DNA from: FEN-987 sp964598845 | Lineage (GTDB): Archaea > Thermoproteota > Bathyarchaeia > 40CM-2-53-6 | Direction of reading: 5' to 3' | DNA length: 64,000 nucleotides | NCBI GenBank assembly: GCA_964598845.1 | Contig: CAZRDM010000003.1 | Location: forward strand, 66,998-130,997 | In this document: in pieces, positions 26,582 through 33,680 of the stretch | Numbering within the stretch: position 1 is the first letter of the stretch | How the letters are laid out: each line of letters starts with the position of its first letter | Notes under the pieces: generated by a model | Databases searched by the model: none | Seen by the model: the letters and a program-made list of their open reading frames with translations, nothing else | What the model was told of the DNA's origin: nothing | Program-made: the position numbers and the translations under genes

Positions 26582-27028
26582 CTATCTGTATGATTTCTGC
26601 TCGCGTCTCCTTGCACCGGGTCCTCCGAACTTCTTGGGCTCCTTTCTACGAGGATCCCCAGCGAGCATTGTCCGGTCGTAGTTTATGAACGTCTTCCTAA
26701 GCTCAGAGCTTCGCGTCCAATTCAGGAGCGCTCTGGCAATAGCCATTCTGGCCGCTTCCGCCTGGCCCATAAAGCCTCCCCCAACCACACTCACACTGAA
26801 GTCCAGCCCTTTCCAACGTCCACCCGACAGAATCAGCGGCTCAGTAATTTTCACCCTTGCAATCTCTGGGTTGAAGTTGGCCAGGGGCATACCATTGATT
26901 ACAACGCTCCCGGAGCCAGGTTTGACTAGAGCACGCGCAATGGCAGCCTTTCTCTTTCCAGTCACAAGAATCACTCTTTTCTTTTCGGCTTTCTCAGGTT
27001 TCTCGATCTTCTGGACTGCTTCACTCAA
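26582..27028 (-). CDS. rpsI: 30S ribosomal protein S9
   Basis: The 148-residue archaeal uS9 has TGKRKAAIARALVKPGSG, GGRWKGLDFSVSVVGGGFMG and the C-terminal KKFGGPGARRREQKSYR, whose last residues reach the P-site tRNA. A lysine-rich N-terminal extension (about 20 residues) is present. Spacing to rplM is 6 nt. Confidence 0.96.
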   Translation of the reverse strand: MSEAVQKIEKPEKAEKKRVILVTGKRKAAIARALVKPGSGSVVINGMPLANFNPEIARVKITEPLILSGGRWKGLDFSVSVVGGGFMGQAEAARMAIARALLNWTRSSELRKTFINYDRTMLAGDPRRKEPKKFGGPGARRREQKSYR

Positions 27029-27034
27029 ATGCGC

Positions 27035-27463
27035 TCACCCTCCAATCTCCTTTGCAAGTTCCTCCAACGTGACATACGGCGACTGTAGCTTTGAAGCGTC
27101 AGCTCCGGGGACCTTAACAGAGGTCTTCTTCGAGTATTCCTCCGGGACACCGATGAACACTCTTACCCTATGAAATGCAGCTTTTCCTCTCGCCTTCTTC
27201 CAAGGTAACATTCCCCTTACAACGCGGCGAAAGAAAAGGTCAGGTCGTCGTTGATGTACAGGTGCTGTGGACTGCGAGGCAAGTGTTCTTGTTCTTAGTC
27301 GGCGTTTTGCTTCCTCGATTATGCTGCGTCGCTTCCCTGAAACTACTGCTTTCTCCGCGTTCAGAACTACTACCGTCTCACCACTTAGGGCGCGTTTCGC
27401 GGCAAAACTGGCCAGTCGGCCAAGAATTTGGTTCTTTGCATCGAGCAGAAGTTCGTTTGACAT
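27035..27463 (-). CDS. rplM: 50S ribosomal protein L13
   Basis: The 142-residue archaeal uL13 has LDAKNQILGRLASFAAKRAL, the VVLNAEKAVVSG motif, and RGMLPWKKARGKAAFHRVRV. It lies between L18e and S9 with 4-6 nt spacers, the standard archaeal order. Confidence 0.96.
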   Translation of the reverse strand: MSNELLLDAKNQILGRLASFAAKRALSGETVVVLNAEKAVVSGKRRSIIEEAKRRLRTRTLASQSTAPVHQRRPDLFFRRVVRGMLPWKKARGKAAFHRVRVFIGVPEEYSKKTSVKVPGADASKLQSPYVTLEELAKEIGG

Positions 27464-27467
27464 TGTG

Positions 27468-27827
27468 CTACCTCATGATCCGGACATTCGATCCATGCGG
27501 GTATCGGTTTACAAACTCCTTGATGCCCAAACATTTCCCGCCAGCGCGTTCAATCTTCGTCCTGGCACTGCCAGAGAAGTCGAAAGCGCCCACAACAACC
27601 GAGTGGCTGATTGATCCAGAACCCAGGACTTTCCCAGGAACAAGAATCAGCGAATCCGCTGATGTCGCGCGCGCCAAATGATTCAAGTCAAGAACGGATC
27701 TGGTTCTCTTGGAATGCGACAAATGTTTCGCCGCTACTTCCCAAATCTTCGCTTCGTTTTCCCGGGCCTTCACCTTAAGGTATCGGATTGTTTCAAGCAG
27801 CTCGGGATTTGTGATCGCTCTCCGCAA
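27468..27827 (-). CDS. rpl18e: 50S ribosomal protein L18e
   Basis: The 119-residue eL18 (L15-like fold) includes RTRSVLDLNHLARATSADS, LILVPGKVLGSGSI and VNRYPHGSNVRIMR. It follows rpoD after 13 nt. Together with L13, S9 and RpoN it forms the usual archaeal block. Confidence 0.95.
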   Translation of the reverse strand: MRRAITNPELLETIRYLKVKARENEAKIWEVAAKHLSHSKRTRSVLDLNHLARATSADSLILVPGKVLGSGSISHSVVVGAFDFSGSARTKIERAGGKCLGIKEFVNRYPHGSNVRIMR

Positions 27828-27840
27828 CTAACATTCCTGC

Positions 27841-28668
27841 CTATTCAAAATGCTTATTCGCCAAGTCCGTGAGGAAGATTGCCTTCTTGTCGATAATCTT
27901 GGCTGCTTCGCTCACTATTTTCTTCGGTGCCAGTCCTCCTGTCGATTCCACATAGAAGACGAAAGCTGTTTCGTCACCTTCGATTTTGACTGGGAACGGC
28001 TTCCTAGAATCAACCGCAACAGCCCTCTCCACACAGCCCATGCACAACGTGCACGCCATTTCATCGCGCACGAGAATTTTGCTGTCAGGATCATGCGCGT
28101 AAACTCGAGTGGGACACACCCTGATAACCTCTTCTGGATTTGATAGGTTATCTGGGTTTATGCTTACTTTGGGGAAATACTTGTAGACGCATGCGGAGAC
28201 TGGTTGCCACTTGGCGTGTTGAAGACCTCGACCGAGCTTCGCGTATGCTTCAAGCCGTAATTTCTGCGACGAACCGAGCTTCACAATCGGAATGTTACCG
28301 CTAACCGGAGTGATTTCGCTTTCAGGTTTCAGCTCGGAGGAGTATACGATAACAGGGTCTTCGCCTGCCTCCACTTCTAGTGTGAAGGAAGCAGTACATT
28401 TGTTGCAGCCCAACTCGCTCTTACAATCGCACTCCTCGGGCAGAACATATGCCTCTAGATCTGTCTTAAGAGGGATCAGGCCCAATCTGTGAGCGATTAT
28501 TTCGTCGTACAGAACAGACGTGTTTTCAACTATGATGACATCCTCGATCGCCATAACTGGAACTTCGGCTATCATAGCTCTCCGGAGAGCATTCGCGAAA
28601 CTGTGGTCAGTTCCCTTGAGAAGGAATCGGAGGACAGTTTCCTTGTCTTCAAGAATCTTAACGTCCAA
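27841..28668 (-). CDS. rpoD: RNA polymerase subunit D with Fe-S domain
   Basis: RpoD (Rpb3/alpha-like) forms the assembly platform with RpoL. The 275-residue protein has the alpha-like motif HSFANALRRAMIAEVPVMAI. A ferredoxin-like insertion carries four cysteines C185, C206, C209 and C212 (VCPTRVY ... CTLCMGC), enough for one 4Fe-4S cluster. A second cysteine group C80, C82, C88, C91 occurs in the PEECDCKSELGCNKC loop. The S11 gene that normally precedes rpoD is absent; two plus-strand genes are there instead. Confidence 0.95.
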   Translation of the reverse strand: MDVKILEDKETVLRFLLKGTDHSFANALRRAMIAEVPVMAIEDVIIVENTSVLYDEIIAHRLGLIPLKTDLEAYVLPEECDCKSELGCNKCTASFTLEVEAGEDPVIVYSSELKPESEITPVSGNIPIVKLGSSQKLRLEAYAKLGRGLQHAKWQPVSACVYKYFPKVSINPDNLSNPEEVIRVCPTRVYAHDPDSKILVRDEMACTLCMGCVERAVAVDSRKPFPVKIEGDETAFVFYVESTGGLAPKKIVSEAAKIIDKKAIFLTDLANKHFE

Positions 28669-28910
28669 GGGTCACGGACCACCTATGAAAGGAGAAAAAT
28701 CTCGCGGGCTAAGTGCCGCCCTAGGCGAGCGTGGATTGCGCTGGCTCGGTCCGAAGCTCACGATGATTTCACTTCAATGCAAAGAGCTTTCGGAGCTAGC
28801 CTCCGCGGGGCTTATAAAGTATTACGAGTTACGGCGAATGTTTTACTTCGGACTTGTCCTCGAAGGATTAAAGTTTACGAGCCCTTCGAAATTCTATAGG
28901 ATGTCCGAGT

Positions 28911-29177
28911 TTGGTGGATGTTTCGATCAGTAGCATCGGATTCACCGTGCTCATCCTAGGAATCATCTTGGCCTTCGTCGCAGTAATCCTCATTGCAGCT
29001 AGAGCTGTTAGCAGCCCGGGAAGAACTCGAGGCGGAGGAGTTCTGCTTATCGGCCCATTTCCTATTGTCTTCGGTACTGATCGCGAGTCTGCTAAGATTC
29101 TGATGGTTCTTGCGATAATCTTGATTGCTGTAGTCCTATTTTTTATGGTCCTTCCCCTATTCATACTAAATCAGTGA
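28911..29177 (+). CDS. DUF131-type small membrane protein
   Basis: This 88-residue protein has two hydrophobic segments (about 8-30 and 61-86) around a short loop with RGGGVLLIGPFPIVFGTD, the signature of the TIGR00304/DUF131 family. Function is unknown. TTG 28911 or GTG 28914 starts it. It overlaps the next gene by 4 nt, and both lie on the strand opposite the ribosomal genes, where S11 would be expected. Confidence 0.75.
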   Translation: MVDVSISSIGFTVLILGIILAFVAVILIAARAVSSPGRTRGGGVLLIGPFPIVFGTDRESAKILMVLAIILIAVVLFFMVLPLFILNQ

Positions 29178-29599
29178 TCTCAATGGCCGCTCCTCTATGT
29201 GTACTATGTGGGAAGCGAGCGGCGACCTACGTTTGTCAGGATTGTGGAAGAGCCGTCTGCAATAACTGCTTCGACCCAGTTCACTGGTCGTGCTCTGATT
29301 GCCAAACCAGAATTAAACCGACCACAACCATTGGCTATCGCGAGGTGAGACAGTCTTCGGCGGCAATGTGGCTCTTCTTCATTGCCTTTGCCATGATCTT
29401 CATCGGCATATTGCTCATGACCCTAGGTTCACTTTCAAACATAGAGAGCATCAGCGGTGGCGCAGTCATACTCATTGGACCGATCCCGATCGTTTTCGGA
29501 ACCGGCCCATACTCGGTTGCGTTGATTGCGTTGGCAGCAGTGCTGACAATATTCGCTGTAATCTTCTTCTATTTCTTCGCTAGAAGAAAGACCCGTTAG
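29174..29599 (+). CDS. B-box-like zinc finger fused to DUF131 membrane module
   Basis: Residues about 6-40 form a zinc-binding finger: CVLCGKRAATYVCQDCGRAV then CNNCFDPVHWSCSDC. Two membrane segments follow (about 62-88 and 113-138). The GGAVILIGPIPIVFGTG motif between them is nearly identical to that of the preceding protein. The pair probably arose by duplication of the DUF131 module, one copy carrying an added finger. Function unknown. Confidence 0.8.
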   Translation: MISMAAPLCVLCGKRAATYVCQDCGRAVCNNCFDPVHWSCSDCQTRIKPTTTIGYREVRQSSAAMWLFFIAFAMIFIGILLMTLGSLSNIESISGGAVILIGPIPIVFGTGPYSVALIALAAVLTIFAVIFFYFFARRKTR

Positions 29600-29620
29600 G
29601 ATTCGCTACTATGAGGAGCA

Positions 29621-30169
29621 CTATTCCGCTGCCGCTTGGCCAGCCGCGGCAGCTGCTACGATCTTCCTTAATGGATGATCGCTCTTTGCGACTGGGCTAT
29701 GCGAAAAGTATCTGATCTTCTGTTCTTCATCGCGACTCACGACATAGCCTGGAACCGTGACAACCCTTCCTGCAACAGATATGTGGCCGTGCGAAACCAA
29801 CTGCCGCGCTTGATGTGGAGTCTTTGCTAAGCCACGTCTAAGCACTATTGTCTGTAATCGACGCTCGAGGAGGTCTCGGATCTCTAGGTCCAAGATATCG
29901 TCAATGGAAGCAGACTCCGAAAGAACGCCGGTTCGGGTCAATTTCGAAAGGTACTCGCGCTCCTCATTCGCTCTCTCCGTTTCTGTCTTTCCAAGAAGTG
30001 TCCTTGCTATGCCTCTGACCTCAGATAACATAGTCTTGTATCGCCAAAGCTCACGTTTGTTCCGCAGGCCGTATTCCCCCACGAGATGCAGCTCAACATC
30101 GAGCTGATCGCGCCGCCAAGGATGCCTAGGAGTCTCGTAGCTCTTTCGTTGTTTCTTCGGATCACCCAT
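29621..30169 (-). CDS. rpsD: 30S ribosomal protein S4
   Basis: The 182-residue archaeal uS4 has KKQRKSYETPRHPWRRDQL, then the S4 RNA-binding domain LERRLQTIVLRRGLAKTPHQ and ARQLVSHGHISVAGRVVTVP. An Ala-rich C terminus (VAAAAAGQAAAE) is an unstructured tail. It follows S13 after 12 nt. Confidence 0.96.
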   Translation of the reverse strand: MGDPKKQRKSYETPRHPWRRDQLDVELHLVGEYGLRNKRELWRYKTMLSEVRGIARTLLGKTETERANEEREYLSKLTRTGVLSESASIDDILDLEIRDLLERRLQTIVLRRGLAKTPHQARQLVSHGHISVAGRVVTVPGYVVSRDEEQKIRYFSHSPVAKSDHPLRKIVAAAAAGQAAAE

Positions 30170-30181
30170 CGCTCATTCACA

Positions 30182-30673
30182 CTACTTTTTCTCTTCTTTC
30201 TCTCTTTCCGCCCTTGCAGCCTCCAAGACGGCTTTCTTCGCTACACCAACAGCTCTTCCCTTACGACCCGTTGTGCGGGTTCGCTGCCCGCGCACCTTCA
30301 ATCCTAACGAATGCCTAACACCTTTCCACGTCCTAATATCTCTCATGAAATCGATATCATTCTTGACCGCCAAAGCAAGGTCGGGACCTATCCAGTGAAG
30401 ATCACGTCCATCCCCGGGGCTCTTTCTTCTATTGAACAAGTGGGATGGCAGCCCGTATCTTATTGGGTCCCGCATTATGTCTTCAAGCTTCTGAACTTCT
30501 CCTTCGGTAAGTTCTCCCACTCTCGTCTCAGGTCTCAACTCCGCAGCTCTGACTATTGCAGCTGCATAGCTTGGACCGATTCCTATGATTCTGGTGAGAC
30601 CGTAGACTATCTTCTTCGTCCCGTCAAGATCGGTCCCTGCTACTCGGAGTATGTGCCTAAACTCCCTTGACAT
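30182..30673 (-). CDS. rpsM: 30S ribosomal protein S13
   Basis: Start chosen at ATG 30673 (MSREFRHILRVAGTDLDG) rather than the upstream in-frame codon at 30685. The 163-residue uS13 has the helix-two-turn-helix GIGPSYAAAIVRAAEL, then GLKVRGQRTRTTGRKGRAVG, the rRNA-binding tail, and a charged C terminus. It is the first gene of this minus-strand block, with about 170 nt of leader before the next gene. Confidence 0.95.
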   Translation of the reverse strand: MSREFRHILRVAGTDLDGTKKIVYGLTRIIGIGPSYAAAIVRAAELRPETRVGELTEGEVQKLEDIMRDPIRYGLPSHLFNRRKSPGDGRDLHWIGPDLALAVKNDIDFMRDIRTWKGVRHSLGLKVRGQRTRTTGRKGRAVGVAKKAVLEAARAEREKEEKK

Positions 30674-30842
30674 GGATAGCACCAAGTTCCGGTAGCCGAA
30701 AAGAGAGAAGCGTATTAAAGTCTTGCCGGGTCCATTGAGAGTCGCTACTCATCTGCCCGATGACAATTGCGGTGGCTGACTACGACACTGTGATGGGCTT
30801 TGGCAAATTACTGCAGTCCCGGAATTCCTAGAGATTGCGTAG

Positions 30843-31037
30843 TCAAGTTAAGGTGCTGGTGAAGACCATTTCTCTTTCGTTGCTCGAGTTTTCGGATCTA
30901 CAGAACGGACATTTTGTCCTGATGTCTGAGAGACGGCTTTGATCCCTTTGGAGCGTTTCCCAGTCGAGCAGGATCCCAGATTGGTATATGGCGCCGCATT
31001 TTCGGCACCTGATGAGGAGCTGGCCCAACCATATCAC
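30843..31037 (-). CDS. Small zinc-ribbon protein
   Basis: A GTG-started 64-residue frame containing CRKCGAIYQSG and KCPFCRSENSS about 30 residues later, a two-knuckle zinc ribbon. Many archaea carry such proteins, with no assignable function. It is isolated between S13 and other short genes. The cysteine spacing is the only support, so it may be a chance frame. Confidence 0.5.
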   Translation of the reverse strand: MIWLGQLLIRCRKCGAIYQSGILLDWETLQRDQSRLSDIRTKCPFCRSENSSNEREMVFTSTLT

Positions 31038-31177
31038 GGTGAGAACTCTTACAGTTCTATTACTGGTTCATTGTCTTACCAAGGAGAAAAGGATTAGAAA
31101 CAGCGTTGTGCTTCCGGGTGGTTGGCTTTCGCTCTGGTTGAGCAATGTTGTGTAAATCATACCAGGGGCGCCGGAAA

Positions 31178-31309
31178 CTACTGTTTCTGCTTGGGAAGGA
31201 TCTTCGCCAAGTATTCCGAGAATTGGTCGTCCGTCAGACCTTTCTCTTTGGCTGTTCTAGCGAGCTCTTGATATTCCTTACCAGAGATCCAAATCCTCTT
31301 GCTTGACAT
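31178..31309 (-). CDS. 43-residue protein, too short for usual gene callers
   Basis: ATG 31309 to TAG 31180-31178, preceded by the purine-rich GAAAGGAAGCAG. The product starts MSSKRIWISGKEYQELART, continues AKEKGLTDDQFSEYLAKIL and ends PKQKQ. It reads as a beta strand plus two amphipathic helices, like ribbon-helix-helix or antitoxin-type small proteins, though no family can be claimed. It stands alone, about 140 nt from the neighbouring zinc-ribbon frame. Confidence 0.5.
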   Translation of the reverse strand: MSSKRIWISGKEYQELARTAKEKGLTDDQFSEYLAKILPKQKQ

Positions 31310-31512
31310 CTGCTTCCTTTCGGTATTCGGTGGTAACTTCGATTTGGATTTCAAACCTATCCACCGAGGGTTGCGAGTATCAACTCCGGGGCGCGATAGT
31401 TATGCTTGCCCCAGAAGAGGTGCGGTGGTGCGTAGCGGCTTTTAGATATTCGGCTTCAGCTAGATTATGACAATTGTTATATTCTGATTGCTAAACCTAT
31501 GATGGGTCCACT

Positions 31513-31725
31513 TTGTCAACCTTGATGTGCGAAGCTTGTGGGAAAGCTCCAGCAAGGAGTCACGACATACTATGCATGGATTGCTCACGAGCCTACCTAA
31601 TGTTGCTAGACCTAATTCAGGAACATCCGCGCTTGGCTGAAGACGATATTGCCCGCCTCAAAGAATTGTTCAAATGGCGAACCAAAAAAGAGCAGGAGTG
31701 GCTAAAGACAATCCTGGCCAAGTAG
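31513..31725 (+). CDS. Small zinc-finger protein
   Basis: TTG 31513 or ATG 31525 starts a protein of 66-70 residues. The N-terminal half has MCEACGKAPARSHDILCMDC, a clear CxxC...CxxC zinc site. The rest is two charged helices (AYLMLLDLIQEHPRLAEDD, then LFKWRTKKEQEWLKTIL). A short protein-interaction or RNA-binding role is possible, but no family is recognised. Confidence 0.65.
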   Translation: MSTLMCEACGKAPARSHDILCMDCSRAYLMLLDLIQEHPRLAEDDIARLKELFKWRTKKEQEWLKTILAK

Positions 31726-32600
31726 CGGGTAGAACTGACTCCGGCTAGTAAGAAATTGCAGTATTCTTAGCGCAGACTTGTGGCGGAAGCGTTTTCACCG
31801 GACGTCCGCATTCACCGTTCTTGAAAGGCGAGCTCTTCGCTAAGCGCCTAATCCTTGATTACGTTCTGGTTTCTGGCAAGAAAGGTCATCGTATCCGTCC
31901 CGCATGGAAAAGAGCCTGCCTCGAAGGAATCGTGAGCCAAGAGTGGATTTTCCAGGACTCTCCGTCCATAGTTCTATGGAATGACAGACCCGCGATTGAT
32001 GAAGCCAGGCCGCCTGGAGCATTCTACTGTGGTTTCATAACGCCTTTCTGTTTGACCGTCTGAAACGGCTCAGCCCTCGGCACGTCGAGTTTGTCGAAGT
32101 GCTTGTCGAAGCTTACGATCGTCCGCTGTCAGTCTCTTTGCAGCATAGTACTAGAGAGCGTCGTCAAAATCGAGTGATCCTCTCGGCCAACGCAGCTGAC
32201 ATCTCTTCAGCGATACCATACGTGATCGTTGCCAACACACTGTTGGGGACGCGATCACTTCCATATCGTTCCCGGAGACGAAGCCTGAGCTCTTGGCTCG
32301 GACACATTCCTGAACCTAAGGTTTGGCGCCGGGAGAGGGAGCTGAACTAAAGGTTCAAGATCCCTACATTCTGGGACTCCTTGACACCCCTTACGAAGAG
32401 ACTGCGAAGCGAGCTGGCCAGTTCAACTCTGGTTGCCCGCAACACCACACGACTAAAGCCTGAATGACGACCGTTCGATTTTGTGGGTAGCACGAATACA
32501 CCAACACACAAAAGGTAAGTTACACCTGCCCAAAACACCTGAGTCTTTCCACAAGGAATTTTGCCGAGATAAAGCGTAATATCTTGCGCCTGATGCCATA
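31726..32600. other. 875-nt stretch without a supported gene
   Basis: Frames of 60-110 codons occur on both strands (for example 31821-32063 and 32000-32350 on plus), but none has a recognisable motif, good start context or partner. The region contains a 17-bp copy of a tRNA 3' end at 32324-32340. It may be decayed sequence or hold unrecognised RNA. Confidence 0.5.
32324..32340 (-). repeat. 17-bp copy of a tRNA-Ser 3' end
   Basis: The plus-strand sequence TGGCGCCGGGAGAGGGA is identical to 33510-33526, the CCA end, acceptor strand and part of the T-stem of tRNA-Ser(GGA), and is in the same orientation. TGAAC follows after two mismatches. No T-loop or rest of a tRNA is present upstream. Such fragments can mark an integration (att) site or a decayed tRNA duplicate. 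No integrase is visible. Confidence 0.6.
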
Positions 32601-33392
32601 ATGGCTTTGCGTGAACGCGTGTCCATTCCGCTGCTCGAGACCTTGATCCCGGGTGGCGTTAGGCCAGGCACAATGTTCTTGGTCGAATTTGACCCAGCTT
32701 CTCAATGGTTGACGATTGCGACAAGCCTCGCTGCACGATTCCTGAGGGACGGCGGACGAGTTACTTATGTCGCTTGCAATCGACCACCCGAAGATGTTCG
32801 ATCCAGTCTCGAAGCTCTTGGGGTGGATGCGAAGCGTGAATTCGAAGAGAGAAAACTTGTGATAGATGATTGGTATTCAGCGGGACTCAGCGGAGGACGC
32901 CTCGCATCTTCCGACGGTCAGTACGGTTGGGAACCCATCGAGGGCGGAGGGCGTATGCGCTCACTGAAAGTCAGTGACCTCAGTGTTGAATGGCTCAAGA
33001 TGATGAAACAGGCCTTTCAACCCGATGATGTCGCTGAGTCTTGGCCTCCTGGAGCTTTGGGAATTCATGAATCTCTCTCGGAAGCTCTTCGCTTCAACGA
33101 AGAGAACGCCTTCGCGGAATGGATGGCAAGCAGAGCCATTCCAAACGAACGTAGAGCCAAGAGAATAACGTTGCATGGTGTCGCTACAGGAATTCACAGC
33201 GAATCTTTCTACAGGCGTATGGAAAGCGCGACAGACGGCCTAATTGAGGTGAGAGTTCTGGAGCGCGAGAACGAGGCTCGGGATTGTCTTCGAGTGAAAA
33301 GTCTAAAGGGTCAACCTCGCGACTCTCGTTGGTGTGAAATTGAAATCAAACCAAACGGCGAAGCCGTCTTAACGACACGAAAACGTACATGA
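32601..33392 (+). CDS. KaiC/RadA-like protein lacking the P-loop
   Basis: This 263-residue protein follows the RecA/KaiC fold layout: SIPLLETLIPGGVRPGTMFL, then a helix and VTYVACNRPPEDVRSSLEAL. Where GxxGxGKT should be, it reads EFDPASQWLTIAT, with no Gly-Lys-Thr. The C-terminal half keeps strand patterns (GLIEVRVLE, LRVKSLKG) typical of KaiC-like proteins. It probably does not hydrolyse ATP. Function unknown. It lies alone between the tRNA fragment and tRNA-Ser(GGA). Confidence 0.7.
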   Translation: MALRERVSIPLLETLIPGGVRPGTMFLVEFDPASQWLTIATSLAARFLRDGGRVTYVACNRPPEDVRSSLEALGVDAKREFEERKLVIDDWYSAGLSGGRLASSDGQYGWEPIEGGGRMRSLKVSDLSVEWLKMMKQAFQPDDVAESWPPGALGIHESLSEALRFNEENAFAEWMASRAIPNERRAKRITLHGVATGIHSESFYRRMESATDGLIEVRVLERENEARDCLRVKSLKGQPRDSRWCEIEIKPNGEAVLTTRKRT

Positions 33393-33560
33393 ACACGTCG
33401 CAAGCTTATTGGTGGGTTTTTCATCTATAGTTCTAATGGTGCGAACGACCTAGTTTGAATCGTCGTCCTTCAGCCTTTGATCGTATGCGTGCACCGTTAA
33501 GCCCTAGGATGGCGCCGGGAGAGGGATTTGAACCCTCGCGGCCTATGAAGGCCACAGGCT

Positions 33561-33573
33561 TACGGTTGCTTGA
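33561..33573 (-). other. 13-nt intron at position 37/38 of tRNA-Ser(GGA)
   Basis: Required to obtain the seven-base loop CTGGAGA. It sits at the canonical archaeal position. The central helix (CTGG against ACCG) has only two good pairs, so the BHB is weak and the boundaries may shift by a base. Confidence 0.65.
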
Positions 33574-33581
33574 CTCCAGGC

Positions 33582-33597
33582 TTGGGCTTCTTGGAAT
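33582..33597 (-). other. 16-nt BHB intron at position 29/30 of tRNA-Ser(GGA)
   Basis: The central helix is exon GGGC with intron GCCC. The bulges are AG|A and AA|G. The inner hairpin is TTC-CAA-GAA. Cutting between bulge bases 2 and 3 on both sides removes exactly 16 nt and rebuilds the CAGGC stem strand. Confidence 0.82.
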
Positions 33598-33650
33598 CTG
33601 CCCCTTACCAGACTAGGGAACCCCGGCGCATGAAGTCCAGATTCGTTTGG

Positions 33651-33660
33651 CTCATTTAAG
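33651..33660 (-). promoter_or_regulatory. TATA box of tRNA-Ser(GGA)
   Basis: The minus strand reads CTTAAATGAG ending 24 nt before the first tRNA base. The other tRNA-Ser gene has a nearly identical element (ACTTAAATAG) at the same distance. Confidence 0.65.
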
Positions 33661-33680
33661 TCTGTACGAGCCCTGCAGGC

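Larger units (their letters stand above)
33510..33627 (-). tRNA. tRNA-Ser(GGA) with two introns, CCA encoded
   Basis: Acceptor GCCGGGG pairs with TCCCGGC, discriminator G then CCA. D-arm CCC/GGG, T-arm GAGGG TTCAAAT CCCTC, 17-nt long variable arm. Removing 33582-33597 (16 nt, between positions 29 and 30) and 33561-33573 (13 nt, between 37 and 38) gives the anticodon arm CAGGC CTGGAGA GCCTG with anticodon GGA at 33577-33575. The long variable arm and discriminator G support serine. An 86-nt mature body results. Unspliced, the anticodon arm cannot fold. Confidence 0.85.

Noticed and set aside
28520..28933. Plus-strand frame of 137 codons upstream of the DUF131 genes
   Set aside because: Its first half is the shadow of rpoD on the other strand, and the remainder lacks recognisable motifs or a clear ribosome-binding site.
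31821..32350. Two overlapping plus-strand frames that might be a broken gene
   Set aside because: Joining the frames gives no recognisable domain, so I list the region as unassigned rather than as a pseudogene.
32347..32538. Minus-strand 63-codon frame next to the tRNA fragment
   Set aside because: Low-complexity translation of a region flanking tRNA-like sequence, without family motif or start context.
33510..33627. tRNA-Leu(CAA) or tRNA-Trp(CCA) reading of the minus-strand tRNA
   Set aside because: A single 29-nt intron gives a loop with C33 and a mismatched stem. Discriminator G, the long variable arm and the perfect two-intron serine solution are much better.
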